DNA of 44,430 nt from NCBI GenBank assembly GCA_003559235.1, contig PWME01000082.1, positions 1 through 44,430 of the forward strand, given 5' to 3'. Source of the stretch: Mollicutes bacterium (GTDB lineage Bacteria > Bacillota_I > Bacilli_A > Izemoplasmatales > Izemoplasmataceae). The notes under the pieces were generated by a model, which was not told where the DNA came from, made no database searches, and worked only from the letters and a program-made list of their open reading frames with translations. The position numbers and the translations under genes are program-made. Shown here in pieces: positions 19,242 to 29,852 of this stretch (its first letter is position 1; every line of letters starts with the position of its first letter).

Positions 19242-20245
19242 TTAAACAAACCGCCTTGAAACGGTTTATTTAAATGTTTATACGCTTTTTCTGTTGCAAC
19301 GCGTCCGCGTGGGGTGCGTTGAATAAAGCCTAGTTTAAGCAAAAACGGTTCATACACGTCTTCAATCGTTGTCACTTCTTCACTTATTGAGGACGCTAAA
19401 CTTTCAACCCCAACAGGACCCCCGTTATAATTATCGATTAAGCCCCGTAAATAATCATAATCTTTTTGGTCTAACCCAAGCGGATCAATCCCCAACTTGT
19501 CAAGCGCAAGCTTGGTTATTTTTATACTGATAACCCCATCGTTTAACACATCGGCAAAATCACGAATGCGTCGAAACAAACGGTTGGTAATACGTGGCGT
19601 GCCTCGCGAACGCCGCGCGACTTCAACAATACTAGCTTTTTCAATTTCAGCGTCATAAATGCGCGCCGTGCGCGCACAAATTTTTTCTAAGGCGTCTTGG
19701 TCATAATATTCAAGCTTATGAACAACCCCAAACCGTTCTCGCAGTGGCGATGTTAAATCACCAAAACGTGTGGTTGCACCGATTAAAGTAAACGGCGGTA
19801 ACTCCACACGAATCGAACGGCTGGTTTCATCTTTTCCAACAATTAAATCAATCGCAAAGTCTTCCATGGCGGGATAAAGAACCTCTTCAACCACCCGTGG
19901 CAAACGATGGATTTCATCAATAAACAAAATGTCTCCAGGTTCTAAGCCCGTTAATAACACCGCAAGATCGCCACTTTTTTCAATGCTTGGTCCACTTGAT
20001 ATTTTAATGTTTGCGCCGATTTCATTCGCGACAATATTGGCAAGTGTCGTCTTTCCTAATCCAGGCGGACCATAGAGCAATACATGGTCTAAACTTTCAT
20101 GTCGATTTTTTGCCGCACGAATAAAAATGTCCATCATTTCTTTAACATGGTCTTGGCCTATATATTCATCAAGCGTTTGCGGTCTTAAACTCGGCGTTTC
20201 AACATCTTCATCGAGTTGATCAGCTGCAACAATACGTTCACTCAT
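19238..20245 (-). CDS. ruvB: Holliday junction branch migration ATPase RuvB
   Basis: A 335-residue AAA+ motor that drives branch migration with RuvA. Walker A is [11 protein letters not shown] near residues 61-71, Walker B is [10 protein letters not shown], sensor-1 is IGATTRFG, and the arginine finger region is [12 protein letters not shown]. The C-terminal winged helix ends with [12 protein letters not shown]. It is full length. ruvA, normally next to ruvB, is absent here; deoB lies upstream. A short acidic N-terminal lead ([23 protein letters not shown]) is typical. Confidence 0.97.
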   Translation of the reverse strand: MSERIVAADQLDEDVETPSLRPQTLDEYIGQDHVKEMMDIFIRAAKNRHESLDHVLLYGPPGLGKTTLANIVANEIGANIKISSGPSIEKSGDLAVLLTGLEPGDILFIDEIHRLPRVVEEVLYPAMEDFAIDLIVGKDETSRSIRVELPPFTLIGATTRFGDLTSPLRERFGVVHKLEYYDQDALEKICARTARIYDAEIEKASIVEVARRSRGTPRITNRLFRRIRDFADVLNDGVISIKITKLALDKLGIDPLGLDQKDYDYLRGLIDNYNGGPVGVESLASSISEEVTTIEDVYEPFLLKLGFIQRTPRGRVATEKAYKHLNKPFQGGLFK

Positions 20246-20256
20246 AACTTCACCTC

Positions 20257-21444
20257 TTATCGCGAGCGTTTAGACACTTCTTTTAAAAACGAAGTGCCGT
20301 TTTCAGGACGTTTCACATCAAAATTATCGGCAATGGTAGCCGCAACATCCGCAAATGTTTTGCGCATTTGAATCGGCCCAAAACCAACCTGTGGGCCCGT
20401 CATGAGCAACGGTACATACTCACGCGTATGGTCAGTGCCATGGTGGGTTGGGTCATTGCCATGATCTGCAGTCACCATCAATATATCGTTTTGTCTCAGT
20501 TCGTTGATTAATGTGTTAAGTTGTTTATCAAACTGTTCAAGGGCATTTTTATACCCTTCAGGGTCACGGCGATGGCCATACTTTGCATCAAAGTCTACTA
20601 AGTTTAAAAAGGCAAGGCCTGTAAAGTCTTGTTTGGCATAATTAATATAATTATTCATCCCTGTTTCGTTGTCAGGTTGTTTGATGGATTCGGTAATGCC
20701 TTCACCATCAAAAATATCATGAATTTTCCCAAATCCAACAACGTCATACCCCTCATCTTCTAACGCATTTAAAACCGTTGGTGCATACGGTTTAAGGGCA
20801 TAATCTTTACGGTTTGCGGTGCGTTCAAACGCACCCTTTTTATCACCAATAAATGGCCTAGCAATAACGCGTCCAACTTTATACTTATCTTCTAACGTTA
20901 ATTCACGAGCGATGGAACACGCCTTATAAAGCGTCTCAAGCCCAACTTTTTCTTCATGGGCAGAGATTTGTAAAACACTATCAGCACTGGTATAAACAAT
21001 CAAATCGCCTGTTTTCAATTGGTGTTCACCGAGCTCATCTAAAATATCGGTCCCACTCGCAGCTTTATTACCGACAATTTTGCGCCCCGTTTTTTTCTCT
21101 AGCGTTTTAATGAGTGATTCAGGGAAGCCGTTTTCAGTGAAAGTTTGGAAAGGTTTGGTGACCCGTAATCCCATTAACTCCCAATGGCCTGTCATGGTGT
21201 CTTTCCCAACACTCATCTCAGCCATTTTCGTGTAATGTCCATTGACGTTATCACTTGGTTCAACCCCTTTGATCGTGGTCAAATGCCCAAGCCCAAGACG
21301 GTTCATAACGGGTAAATTCAGTCCTCCCGTTGCGTTTGCCGTATTGCCAATCGTATTGGCGCCTTCATCACCATAAAGGCCTGCATCTGGCATGGCACCA
21401 ACCCCAACACTATCAATGACAATCAAAAAGATCCGTTTAAACAT
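20257..21444 (-). CDS. deoB: Phosphopentomutase
   Basis: A 395-residue manganese enzyme of the alkaline phosphatase superfamily that converts (deoxy)ribose-1-phosphate to the 5-phosphate. Metal and phosphate residues are seen in [12 protein letters not shown] near the start, in the phosphorylated-Thr region [10 protein letters not shown], and in [23 protein letters not shown]. The ATG at 21444 is chosen because AAGGAG lies eight bases upstream; a GTG nine bases earlier overlaps that site. It lies five bases after xerD, the order xerD-deoB known from Bacillus. It links DeoD to DeoC, both encoded near the left end. Confidence 0.97.
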   Translation of the reverse strand: MFKRIFLIVIDSVGVGAMPDAGLYGDEGANTIGNTANATGGLNLPVMNRLGLGHLTTIKGVEPSDNVNGHYTKMAEMSVGKDTMTGHWELMGLRVTKPFQTFTENGFPESLIKTLEKKTGRKIVGNKAASGTDILDELGEHQLKTGDLIVYTSADSVLQISAHEEKVGLETLYKACSIARELTLEDKYKVGRVIARPFIGDKKGAFERTANRKDYALKPYAPTVLNALEDEGYDVVGFGKIHDIFDGEGITESIKQPDNETGMNNYINYAKQDFTGLAFLNLVDFDAKYGHRRDPEGYKNALEQFDKQLNTLINELRQNDILMVTADHGNDPTHHGTDHTREYVPLLMTGPQVGFGPIQMRKTFADVAATIADNFDVKRPENGTSFLKEVSKRSR

Positions 21445-21449
21445 ATGCT

Positions 21450-22346
21450 TCACTCCTTCTTCGCATGTGGATGATAAGCATCATACACATCGATTAATTG
21501 TTGGTTACTTATATGCGTATATCGCTCGGTTGTCGCAACATCACTATGCCCGAGCAACTCTTGGACAAAACGTAAATCCACACCGCGCTCTAAAAGGTGT
21601 GTCGCGAAACTATGGCGCAATGTATGCGGGCTAACGTCTTTATCAATGCCCGCTGCTTTGGCAATGTCTTTTAATACTTTGTAAAAACCAATCCGCGAAA
21701 TAGGTGCCCCAAACCGGTTTAAAAAGACATGAGGTGTCGGCGCTTTTTGCAAGGCAAGCCTTCCCTTTTCTAAATACTTTTTTAAAGCGCGCGCCGCTGC
21801 ATTCCCAATGGGGACAATGCGCTCTTTATTCCCTTTCCCATGCACATTGATAAACCCACTGTTAATGTGCAAAGCATCGGTTTTCAAGGCCAACAGTTCA
21901 CTAATGCGCAACCCGCTACCATAAAGCAACTCAATCATGGCTTTATTGCGATAAGCAAGAGGGGTGTCACCTTCTGTCGCATCGAGCATTGCCTCAATAT
22001 CGGTTAAATTCAAAACTTTAGGCAATGGTTTACGCGTTTTAGGTCTGCGGACGCCATTGACTATATTAGACGCAACCAACCGTTCATCAACCATAAATCC
22101 ATGGAACTTTTTAATCGCACTCAACTTTCGACTTACTGTCGTTGCGGCACGATGCTTTTTGCGAAGCGTCATTAAATATTGCTTTAACACTTTTTCATCG
22201 ATTAAGGAAGGTTCATGGATGCCTTTATTTTGTAAGTACGCAATGTATGCTTCTAAATCCGATATGTACGCTTGCATAGATGCAGCGCTTAATTGATGCG
22301 ACGCTTTGAGTTCATATTCAAATTCTTTTAAAAGTTGTTTAAACAT
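21450..22346 (-). CDS. xerD: Tyrosine recombinase XerD-like
   Basis: A 298-residue site-specific recombinase that, with a XerC partner, resolves chromosome dimers at dif. The SAM-like N-terminal domain is followed by the catalytic domain with the full set of residues: Arg147 ([10 protein letters not shown]), Lys171 ([10 protein letters not shown]), His241 and Arg244 ([11 protein letters not shown]), His267 (LGHSDVATT) and nucleophile Tyr276 (ERYTHIS). The ATG at 22346 is supported by GAGGTG. The placement before deoB supports XerD (RipX) rather than XerC or an integrase, and no phage genes are nearby. Confidence 0.94.
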   Translation of the reverse strand: MFKQLLKEFEYELKASHQLSAASMQAYISDLEAYIAYLQNKGIHEPSLIDEKVLKQYLMTLRKKHRAATTVSRKLSAIKKFHGFMVDERLVASNIVNGVRRPKTRKPLPKVLNLTDIEAMLDATEGDTPLAYRNKAMIELLYGSGLRISELLALKTDALHINSGFINVHGKGNKERIVPIGNAAARALKKYLEKGRLALQKAPTPHVFLNRFGAPISRIGFYKVLKDIAKAAGIDKDVSPHTLRHSFATHLLERGVDLRFVQELLGHSDVATTERYTHISNQQLIDVYDAYHPHAKKE

Positions 22347-22354
22347 TATCCACC

Positions 22355-23449
22355 TCAAAAGATTTCGAAGACTAAGTTCCCAAGCAAACGTCCTCGGTTT
22401 GAAAGCATCAAGCGATTGTTTTCAAAGACTAAAAGCCCTTCAGTCATTTTTTGTTTAATCGCGGGATACGCTTTGAAAAGATTTGTATGGTATTTCTTAT
22501 TAAGGGTTGGCACGTGCACCCCTTCATTTAAGCGTAACCCCATAATCATTGCATCGCGTATGCCTTCATGTTTTTCAGTGAAGGCACGGGGACTTTCGTT
22601 ATTATCAATGGCGTTGATATAGCCTTCAATTGAGCGCGTATTACCATAACGCGTGTTACCCACTTTAGAATGCGCGCCCGCCCCAACGCCTATATAATCT
22701 TCATCTTGCCACACCAAAAGATTGTGCAGTGAGACGTGATCATCTTTTGCAAAATTGCTTATTTCATAGTGTTTATATGATGCTTCTGTTAATGTTTCAA
22801 CAATCATTTCATACATTTGTGCAGCCGCGTCTTGATCGGTTGGATTCACACGACCACGTTGATAGTTATAGTATAACACTGTATGCGGTTCAAAAATCAA
22901 CTCATACGTTGAAATATGACGCGGCGCAAGTTCAATCAATTGATGCAAATCCACTTTAAGATCCTCAAGGGTTTGACCCGGCAACGCAAAGATTAAATCC
23001 ACCGCAATATTGTCAAGACCAACGGAACGTAAAATAGAAAACGCGCTTTTAACATCAGCGCTTTGATGACTGCGATTTAATGCCTTTAACTGTCTGCCAT
23101 TAAAGGTTTGAACCCCAAGGGTAACCCGGTTAATGCCTAAAGTTTTAAACATCTCAGCTTTTTCAATGGTAATATCATTGGGATTACATTCAATCGCAAC
23201 CTCTTTAGGATGCTTAGCTACCTTAATCGCGGTTTCAATAACTCGGCCCAATAATGCATGATCCAAACAACTCGGGGTGCCCCCACCAATATGTACGGTG
23301 TCAAACGTTTGTGCTTCAATTTTATTTAGTGCTTTAATCAAGGCATCAACATAACGACGCTTTTTATTCTCTCGCGCCATGGTTTTCACAAAATCACAAT
23401 ACGTACATATATGCGTGCAAAACGGTATGTGGATGTAGAGTCCTTGCAT
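22355..23449 (-). CDS. hemW: HemW-like radical SAM protein
   Basis: A 364-residue radical-SAM protein. The cluster motif CxxxCxxC is C11-C15-C18 in PFCTHICTYCDF, followed by TVHIGGGTPSCL (SAM site) and DLIFALPGQTLEDLKVDL. The C-terminal HemN-like domain includes MIMGLRLNEGV. In this position after lepA the family is HemW, a heme-binding protein often mis-annotated as coproporphyrinogen dehydrogenase; the single-domain length also fits HemW. No heme biosynthesis genes are in the window. The ATG at 23449 follows GAGGAG; a longer reading from 23509 would have no such support. Confidence 0.93.
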   Translation of the reverse strand: MQGLYIHIPFCTHICTYCDFVKTMARENKKRRYVDALIKALNKIEAQTFDTVHIGGGTPSCLDHALLGRVIETAIKVAKHPKEVAIECNPNDITIEKAEMFKTLGINRVTLGVQTFNGRQLKALNRSHQSADVKSAFSILRSVGLDNIAVDLIFALPGQTLEDLKVDLHQLIELAPRHISTYELIFEPHTVLYYNYQRGRVNPTDQDAAAQMYEMIVETLTEASYKHYEISNFAKDDHVSLHNLLVWQDEDYIGVGAGAHSKVGNTRYGNTRSIEGYINAIDNNESPRAFTEKHEGIRDAMIMGLRLNEGVHVPTLNKKYHTNLFKAYPAIKQKMTEGLLVFENNRLMLSNRGRLLGNLVFEIF

Positions 23450-23505
23450 GATGAGCCTCTCCTCTTTCTCGTCAATTGTGTTGAAAAGACACGCAACGAG
23501 GCGTG

Positions 23506-25338
23506 TCAATCATCAAGCGATAGGACCGAAAGAAACGCCTCTTGTGGCACATCAACATTTCCAACGCTCTTCATACGGCGCTTTCCTTCTTTTTGTTTTT
23601 CTAGTAGTTTTTTCTTACGGCTAACATCGCCACCATAACATTTTGCCAAGACGTTTTTACGAAGCGCTCGCACAGTGCTACGGGCGATAATTTTATTACT
23701 GAGTGCGGCTTGAATCGGCACTTCAAACATGTGACGCGGAATCAAATCTTTGAGTTTTTCACAAATCGCTTTCCCGCGATGATACGCAAAGTCGCGATGG
23801 GCAATCACACTTAAGGCATCAACCGTTTCACCATTAATCAAAATATCCATTTTAACAAGCTTGCTTTCACGGTACCCATCAAATGTATAATCTAACGATG
23901 CGTATCCTTTTGAATGGGATTTCAGTTTATCAAAGAAATCATACACAATTTCAAGCAATGGAATATGATACACCACTTGAACCCGTGTTTCACCGATATA
24001 GTTCATGGTCTTAAACTCACCACGTTTTTGTTGGCACAGTTCCATGATGTTGCCGACATACTCTTTCGGCGTCATCAAGGTCGCCTCTACATAAGGCTCT
24101 TCAATGCTTTCAATGTCTTGGACTTCTGGCATGTTCACCGGGTTATCAACTTTGATCATGGTGCCATCATTTTTATGCACGTGATAAATGACCGATGGTG
24201 CCGTCGCGATTAACCCAATATCAAACTCACGGTCAATACGCGCTTGCATAATTTCCATATGCAGCATACCTAAAAAGCCACAACGAAACCCAAATCCTAA
24301 GGCTTGAGAATTTTCCGGTTCAAAAATTAAGCTCGCATCGTTAAGCTGCAGTTTTTCTAAAGCTTCACGCAAGTCAGGGTAATCATCAGAATCAATTGGA
24401 AATAGTCCACAAAACACCATAGGATTGAGTTTGCGGTATCCTGGAAGTGGCGCAGTTGCACTTGGGCTTTTGCGCGTAATCGTATCCCCAACGCGGACAT
24501 CGGTCGCATTTTTGATTGACGCAACCAAGTACCCAACATCCCCTGGTCCTAAGTAATCGCGCGGTTCACGCTTTGGGGTTGTAACACCAATTTCATTGAC
24601 TTCAAATGTTTTACCACTTGACATCATTTTAATGATATCGCCGTTTTGTAAGGTCCCCTCAACAATCCGTATCGATGGAATAATGCCACGATATGGATCA
24701 TAAAATGAATCAAAAACAAGCGCTTGAAGCGGGGCGCTTGGGTCCCCTTTAGGCGCTGGAACTTTTTCAACAATTTGGTTCATAACTTCTTCGATGCCAA
24801 GCCCTTCTTTGGCGCTGATTAGTACCGCATCTTCAGTATCCAATCCAATAATATCTTCAATATCTTTTTTTACTTTATCAACATCTGCACTCGGCAAATC
24901 AATTTTATTGATGACAGGAATAATTTCTAAATCGTTATCCAAAGCCAAATACACATTCGCTAGCGTTTGCGCTTCAATACCTTGTGCAGCGTCAACGACC
25001 AAAAGTGCGCCTTCACACGCGGCTAAGCTACGTGACACTTCATACGTGAAATCGACATGACCCGGCGTATCAATTAAATGGAATATATAGGTTTCACCAT
25101 CGGTATGTTCATGATGAATTTCAACGGCATTCAATTTAATGGTAATGCCACGTTCACGCTCAAGATCCATTGAATCAAGCAGCTGCTCGCGCATCTCTCG
25201 CGCGGTAATCGATTTTGTGTATTCTAAAATACGATCCGCTAACGTACTTTTCCCATGGTCAATATGGGCAATGATTGAGAAGTTACGGATTCGCTTTTGT
25301 CTACTTTCAATGGCTTTCATATTCATGCTTTTATTCAT
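23506..25338 (-). CDS. lepA: Elongation factor 4 (back-translocase LepA)
   Basis: A 610-residue ribosome-associated GTPase. Walker A is [13 protein letters not shown], the G2/G3 region is GITIKLNAV and [12 protein letters not shown], and G4 is [10 protein letters not shown]. The LepA-specific C-terminal domain ends with [25 protein letters not shown]. Length and domains are complete. The ATG at 25338 is chosen over one at 25344 because AAAGGA then has proper spacing. It heads the operon lepA-hemW-xerD-deoB-ruvB-queA and has its own promoter just downstream of rnpB. Confidence 0.98.
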   Translation of the reverse strand: MNKSMNMKAIESRQKRIRNFSIIAHIDHGKSTLADRILEYTKSITAREMREQLLDSMDLERERGITIKLNAVEIHHEHTDGETYIFHLIDTPGHVDFTYEVSRSLAACEGALLVVDAAQGIEAQTLANVYLALDNDLEIIPVINKIDLPSADVDKVKKDIEDIIGLDTEDAVLISAKEGLGIEEVMNQIVEKVPAPKGDPSAPLQALVFDSFYDPYRGIIPSIRIVEGTLQNGDIIKMMSSGKTFEVNEIGVTTPKREPRDYLGPGDVGYLVASIKNATDVRVGDTITRKSPSATAPLPGYRKLNPMVFCGLFPIDSDDYPDLREALEKLQLNDASLIFEPENSQALGFGFRCGFLGMLHMEIMQARIDREFDIGLIATAPSVIYHVHKNDGTMIKVDNPVNMPEVQDIESIEEPYVEATLMTPKEYVGNIMELCQQKRGEFKTMNYIGETRVQVVYHIPLLEIVYDFFDKLKSHSKGYASLDYTFDGYRESKLVKMDILINGETVDALSVIAHRDFAYHRGKAICEKLKDLIPRHMFEVPIQAALSNKIIARSTVRALRKNVLAKCYGGDVSRKKKLLEKQKEGKRRMKSVGNVDVPQEAFLSVLSLDD

Positions 25339-25367
25339 CGGCATAATTCCTTTCGAGCGCTCTAAAT

Positions 25368-25396
25368 ATTTTACAACAAATCCCTTCGTTTTTCAA
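25368..25396 (-). promoter_or_regulatory. Promoter of the lepA operon
   Basis: On the minus strand, TTGAAA (25391-25396) and TAAAAT (25368-25373) are exactly 17 bases apart, 30 bases before the lepA ATG and immediately after the rnpB terminator. Confidence 0.8.
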
Positions 25397-25407
25397 TTGA
25401 TGGCGAT

Positions 25408-25440
25408 AAAAAAAGACGCATAACCATATACGTCTTTTTT
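25408..25440 (-). terminator. Terminator of rnpB
   Basis: On the minus strand, an imperfect stem AAAAAGACGTATA / TATGCGTCTTTTT with a TGGT loop and a run of T residues lies at the 3' end of the RNase P RNA. Confidence 0.85.
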
Positions 25441-25800
25441 AGTCGTTCGCATTCTTGTAAGCCATGTTCTGTACCGTTTCCGGTGACAATCATTTATCTG
25501 CGGCGAACACCGCCTTCATTGAGGTTCATTTCCCTCGTTGAAGTGCCCCTACCATCGTTTGGGTTTCTGGCTTGTGGGGTTTACCCGTTCCACCCCGCAA
25601 GTTGCCTTGCGGGCTCGTCTCTGTGGCACTTTTAAAGATACTAACACCCTAGTGGGTGCGTTCTCAGCCGTCACCAATATTGGTGCGCAGCGTTATGGTT
25701 TCCGCTGCCACAATCACTACAAGCATCTCAGCTTGTGCCAGCATGGACTTTCCTAACCTATCAAATAGGCTCGATTGTCCAGAATGCGAAACATATTTAC
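25441..25800 (-). ncRNA. rnpB: RNase P RNA
   Basis: The catalytic RNA of RNase P, about 355 nucleotides, which matures tRNA 5' ends. Conserved cores are read directly on the minus strand: TTAGGAAAGTCCATGCTGG (CR-I), CAGATAAATGATTGTC (CR-IV/V region), and ACAGAACATGGCTTAC near the 3' end. Helix P1 is visible as a perfect 10-bp pairing between TTCGCATTCT at the 5' side (25781-25790) and AGAATGCGAA at the 3' side (25446-25455), which fixes the two ends. A promoter and terminator bracket it. It lies between pnp and lepA. Exact ends are uncertain by a few bases. Confidence 0.96.
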
Positions 25801-25806
25801 AGTTCT

Positions 25807-25835
25807 ATTATACCAAATTTATGGGTTTCAAACAA
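25807..25835 (-). promoter_or_regulatory. Promoter of rnpB
   Basis: On the minus strand, TTGTTT (25830-25835) and TATAAT (25807-25812) are 17 bases apart. The -35 box begins only two bases after the pnp stop codon, so pnp transcription must run through or compete with this promoter. Confidence 0.8.
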
Positions 25836-25837
25836 TC

Positions 25838-28009
25838 TTACTCTTTTGGCTTTTGGGTTGGTTTACGCGTCGGTTTTTGCTTTTTGTCAGTTGGCTTGTA
25901 TTCTGGTTTTGGGAGAACCGCTTTGCGTGATAAATCAATGCGTCCCCGCTCATCAATACCAATAACCTTAACATCAATCATGTCGCCATACTTAACCACA
26001 TCTTCAACTTTATTGATGCGCTCATGCGCAAGCTTTGAAATATGGCATAACCCATCGGTACCATTCCACAGTTCGACAAAGCATCCGAACTTTTCAATCC
26101 GAACCACTTTACCACGGTACACTTCACCGACTTTAGCAACCCGCACGATTTCTTCAATGCGTTTAACAGCCTTATCAATCGGTGGAATTTTTGTATGCAT
26201 AATTGTGACGCGACCATCTTGTTCAATATCAATTTTTACATCGTCACAATCTTCAATGATTTGTGAGATTTGTTTACCACCTGGGCCAATCACATCACGA
26301 ATCTTATCTGGATCGATGACCATAATTTTAACTTTCGGTGCATATTTAGATACTTCTTTGCGAGGCTCAGGAATCGCTTCAAGCATGTTATTTAAAATAT
26401 GTATGCGTCCTTCACGCGCTTGGTTCAGCGCAATTTCAAGAATTTCTTTAGAAAGCCCGGCAATTTTAATATCCATTTGCAAGGCGGTAATACCATCTTT
26501 CGTACCCGCAACTTTAAAGTCCATATCACCAATATGGTCTTCAAGCCCTTGAATATCGCTTAAGACACGGTACGTATCACCTTCCATAATGAGTCCCATC
26601 GCAATCCCAGCAACTGGCGCTTGAAGCGGAACCCCTGCGGCCATTAAGCTCATACACCCTGCACAAATTGACGCTTGTGAGGTTGACCCATTGCTTTCCA
26701 AAATTTCCGAAACGATTCGCACGGTATACGGGAAGTCTTCTTCGTTCGGCAATACAGGATAAAGCGCACGTTCACCAAGTACCCCATGACCGATCTCGCG
26801 GCGACCTGGTGGCCCGTAGCGACGGTTCTCACCGACGCTGTATGGTGGGAAGTTATAATGAAGCATAAACCGTTTATAATCTTCTACACCAAGCCCATCG
26901 ATGATTTGATGTTCCCCGAGTGCACCGAGGGTTGTAATCGATAGCGCCTGGGTTTGACCACGGGTAAACATCGCACTACCATGGGTCCGTTCAAACAAAT
27001 CAATTTTCGATTCAAGTTCACGAATCTCTTCTAAACTGCGACCATCAGGACGCACTTTCTCTTCAACAATACGGCGGCGCACTTCATTTTTAACGATGTC
27101 ATCCATCATCGATTTGGCTGCTTTTTTAATGTCTTCGAGTTCTTCATCACTTAAGTCTGCAAACTTTTTTTCAAGCCCTTCTTCAATCACCGTTTGAACC
27201 GCCGCAACCGCATCGCCGCGATCTTTGCGATCATTTAAGCGTGCCGCTTGCAATAAGTTCTCTTTAGCATGTGCCTTAACATAATCGAGTAAATCTGCAT
27301 CATGTGTACTCTCAAACGGAGTTTTCTCTTGTCCAACTTCTGCCACAATCACTTCTTGAAACGCCACAAGTTTCTTAATCCATTCATGCCCAAACATCAT
27401 CGCATCGAGCATGACATCTTCAGGCACTTGAAAGGCTGAGGCTTCAACCATGTTTATGGCATCTTTTGTGCCGGCAATAATTAAATCAATGTCTGATGAT
27501 TCTAACTCCGCTTCACTTGGATTAAGCACAAATTCACCATCGATACGCCCAACCGTTACCCCAGCAATCGGCCCGTCAAATGGCATCGGACTTAAGGCAA
27601 GCGTTAGACTGCTTCCAAACATTGCCGTCATTGACGGTGAATGTTCAGTGTTGGCGCTTAACACGGTGTTAATAATCTGGATGTCGTTTTTGAATCCTTC
27701 TGGAAACAATGGACGCAAGGGGCGGTCGATTAACCGCGCGGTTAATGTTTCCTTCTCTGAAGGACGTCCTTCGCGTTTGAAGAAACCACCCGGGATTTTA
27801 CCCGCAGCATACAGTTTCTCCGTGTACATGACCATCAAAGGGAAAAAGGGTAAATCAGACGGTTCATTAGACGCTTGAGTTACGCTTAAAACCGCTGTGT
27901 CTTCATAGCGTATGATGGCGGCGGCTGTCGCTTGTTTTGCCACTTCACCATATTCTACAACCAATTTTCTTCCATCGAGGTCGAGTGTGAATACCTTCGC
28001 TTCACGCAT
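25838..28009 (-). CDS. pnp: Polyribonucleotide nucleotidyltransferase (PNPase)
   Basis: A 723-residue phosphorolytic 3'-5' exoribonuclease. Two RNase PH domains flank an alpha-helical linker; the second includes the active-site region [23 protein letters not shown] domain ([13 protein letters not shown], near residue 565) and an S1 domain ([21 protein letters not shown]) follow. A short Lys/Pro-rich tail ends the protein. It is full length. It is often next to rpsO in Firmicutes; here three genes lie between them. A promoter is seen upstream. Confidence 0.98.
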   Translation of the reverse strand: MREAKVFTLDLDGRKLVVEYGEVAKQATAAAIIRYEDTAVLSVTQASNEPSDLPFFPLMVMYTEKLYAAGKIPGGFFKREGRPSEKETLTARLIDRPLRPLFPEGFKNDIQIINTVLSANTEHSPSMTAMFGSSLTLALSPMPFDGPIAGVTVGRIDGEFVLNPSEAELESSDIDLIIAGTKDAINMVEASAFQVPEDVMLDAMMFGHEWIKKLVAFQEVIVAEVGQEKTPFESTHDADLLDYVKAHAKENLLQAARLNDRKDRGDAVAAVQTVIEEGLEKKFADLSDEELEDIKKAAKSMMDDIVKNEVRRRIVEEKVRPDGRSLEEIRELESKIDLFERTHGSAMFTRGQTQALSITTLGALGEHQIIDGLGVEDYKRFMLHYNFPPYSVGENRRYGPPGRREIGHGVLGERALYPVLPNEEDFPYTVRIVSEILESNGSTSQASICAGCMSLMAAGVPLQAPVAGIAMGLIMEGDTYRVLSDIQGLEDHIGDMDFKVAGTKDGITALQMDIKIAGLSKEILEIALNQAREGRIHILNNMLEAIPEPRKEVSKYAPKVKIMVIDPDKIRDVIGPGGKQISQIIEDCDDVKIDIEQDGRVTIMHTKIPPIDKAVKRIEEIVRVAKVGEVYRGKVVRIEKFGCFVELWNGTDGLCHISKLAHERINKVEDVVKYGDMIDVKVIGIDERGRIDLSRKAVLPKPEYKPTDKKQKPTRKPTQKPKE

Positions 28010-28049
28010 TTTTTATTCCTCTTCTCTTATCGTTTTTCTACAATTTTTC

Positions 28050-28078
28050 ATGATACCATATTTTTGCCTATTTGTATA
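28050..28078 (-). promoter_or_regulatory. Candidate promoter of pnp
   Basis: On the minus strand, TATACA (28073-28078) and TATCAT (28050-28055) are 17 bases apart, 40 bases before the pnp ATG. Both boxes are imperfect. Confidence 0.5.
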
Positions 28079-28103
28079 GTTTTTAACCATGTATAAATGT
28101 GTA

Positions 28104-28130
28104 AAACAAAGGAACCGTTCAACCGGTCCC
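28104..28130 (-). terminator. Probable terminator after the UPF0316 gene
   Basis: On the minus strand, a 7-bp stem GGGACCG / CGGTTCC with a 6-base loop is followed by TTTGTTTT. The stem touches the stop codon of the upstream gene. The T run is interrupted, so strength is uncertain. Confidence 0.6.
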
Positions 28131-28681
28131 TATTTTCGTAAAATCCCATGCCCACCATAAATGGGGCGGATATCGTTTATGGTAATGACTACGTCTTCTT
28201 GAAAGGCACGAATGACTTGAATGGTTTCTTCAGTGCGTCTTCTTGGTACATGCATGACCAACACTTCTTTACGGTCATCGCGTCCATACGCATCAAGTGC
28301 GGTTACCGCAAAGCCCATTGAGCGTAGTGCAATGGAAAGTTTTTTCCCATAAACCTTTTTTACGATGGCTTCAACTTTAACCGTTCCAAGTGCCATTTTA
28401 TTTTCGACATAACTTCCTAAGTAGTTCCCTATCGCAAAGGCAAGTGAGTAAATAATGACTTTCCATGGGTCATTGGTAACATCAGTCAATACGGTTGCCG
28501 CTAAAACAACCCAAATGACCACTTCAAAAAACCCGATGATTGAGCCTTTCAGTTTTTCACCTTTGGTAATCAATACAATGCGTACCGTTGCCATGGCCAC
28601 TTCGATGATTTTAACAAAAAATATAAAACTATAAATAACTAATGGATGAAATCGCTCAAGGATTTCAGCTAAATCTGGCAT
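28130..28681 (-). CDS. UPF0316 family membrane protein (DUF2179)
   Basis: A 183-residue protein with three to four hydrophobic segments in the first 95 residues (VIYSFIFFVKIIEVAMATVR; FFEVVIWVVLAATV; VIIYSLAFAIGNYLGSYVE) and a cytoplasmic C-terminal DUF2179-type domain (RKEVLVMHVPRRRTEETIQV). This is the size and layout of UPF0316/YebE proteins, whose function is unknown. GGAGG precedes the ATG, one base after the amidohydrolase stop. It is the last gene of its three-gene unit. Confidence 0.9.
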   Translation of the reverse strand: MPDLAEILERFHPLVIYSFIFFVKIIEVAMATVRIVLITKGEKLKGSIIGFFEVVIWVVLAATVLTDVTNDPWKVIIYSLAFAIGNYLGSYVENKMALGTVKVEAIVKKVYGKKLSIALRSMGFAVTALDAYGRDDRKEVLVMHVPRRRTEETIQVIRAFQEDVVITINDIRPIYGGHGILRK

Positions 28682-28682
28682 G

Positions 28683-29852
28683 TTACGTTGCCTCCGAAAT
28701 AATCACGCCATCAATCATCACAAGATGCGTGCGTGTCATAATATTAAATAGATCGCCATCCCACAAAACAAGGTCAGCATCTTTCCCAACTTTTAACGAC
28801 CCAACGCGGTCATCAATTTTATTCAACCGTGCGGCATCAATCGTTAACGCTTCTAAAGCCCGCTGTCTCGATAGCCCAGCCTTCACATACAGTGCCGCTT
28901 GCACTAAGGTATTGTCAAGGGTTACGACGGGATGGTCCGTCATAATCGCAAACGGAATCGAATGTTTTTCAAGGACCGCGGCGGTTTCAAACGTCCGATT
29001 AACCGTTTCATACTTTGTGCTCGCCCCGAGTGTCGGTCCTAAAATAAGTGGCACTTCACTTTGCTTCACCGTTTCAACAAGCAAATGCGATTCGGTACCA
29101 TGGTCAATCGTTGCCTCAAGATTAAATTCTTTGGTAATGCGAATCGCGGTCATGATATCATCGCTACGATGCGCATGAATTTTAACCGGCATGCCTTCAA
29201 AGACGCGTTTTAAACTATGGAGTTTCATATCAAAGGCAGGCTTTCTTGCATCCGTCTGATTGGCTTCATAGCGATCAAGTGCTTCTTTATATTCTTTTGC
29301 GCGCATCAACCATTCACGTATTAAAGCCGCCGATGCCATCCGTGTTGATGGGCTTTTTTGTTGTTTTGAGTAGGTCCGCTTCGGATTTTCCCCAAGCGCC
29401 ATCTTCATGCACACTTCTGGTTTAATAACCATTGCATCAACGGTATTCCCAACCGTTTTAATCGCCGTAAATGTTCCCCCAATTACATTGGCACTTCCAG
29501 GTCCACTCACAACGCTTGTGACACCACTTTTTGCGGCATACTTAAAGGAAATATCATGAGGATATAGCGCATCAATAGCGCGCAATTCAGGATACACAGG
29601 ATTGGTAATTTCGTTGTGATCCATTCCTTCAAACTGGATGCCTTCTTCCATCACACCGATATGACAGTGCGGATCAACAAGCCCAGGCGTTAACACCATG
29701 CCTTTTGCGTCGATAATGTGCGCGTCTTTATATAAAGGATCTTCTAAGTCAATATCAACCCCGGCAATCAATCCATCTTGAATTGCCAGTGCACCCACAA
29801 AATCTCCCGCTGAATCCATCGTATGGATATGGGCATTTTTTATGACAATCAT
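28683..29852 (-). CDS. Metal-dependent amidohydrolase
   Basis: A 389-residue cytoplasmic hydrolase of the imidazolonepropionase-like amidohydrolase superfamily. The first metal pair is H62 and H64 in PGLVDPHCHIG. Later ligands are probably in KIHAHRSDD, ATIDHGTESH, and the catalytic Asp in IMTDHPVV. The C terminus has the typical returning beta domain (VGSLKVGKDADLVLWDGD). The real substrate is unknown: cyclic amide, imine or dipeptide hydrolysis are all possible. It overlaps the upstream AI-2E-family gene by ATGA. Confidence 0.9.
   Translation of the reverse strand: MIVIKNAHIHTMDSAGDFVGALAIQDGLIAGVDIDLEDPLYKDAHIIDAKGMVLTPGLVDPHCHIGVMEEGIQFEGMDHNEITNPVYPELRAIDALYPHDISFKYAAKSGVTSVVSGPGSANVIGGTFTAIKTVGNTVDAMVIKPEVCMKMALGENPKRTYSKQQKSPSTRMASAALIREWLMRAKEYKEALDRYEANQTDARKPAFDMKLHSLKRVFEGMPVKIHAHRSDDIMTAIRITKEFNLEATIDHGTESHLLVETVKQSEVPLILGPTLGASTKYETVNRTFETAAVLEKHSIPFAIMTDHPVVTLDNTLVQAALYVKAGLSRQRALEALTIDAARLNKIDDRVGSLKVGKDADLVLWDGDLFNIMTRTHLVMIDGVIISEAT

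Noticed and set aside
25656-26552. Long plus-strand open frame of 298 codons
   Set aside because: It lies antisense to rnpB and the end of pnp, both certain; its composition (Ser/Thr/Ile-rich) is that of a shadow frame, and it has no supported start.
27450-27878. Plus-strand open frame of 142 codons
   Set aside because: Antisense to the first RNase PH domain of pnp; no independent support.
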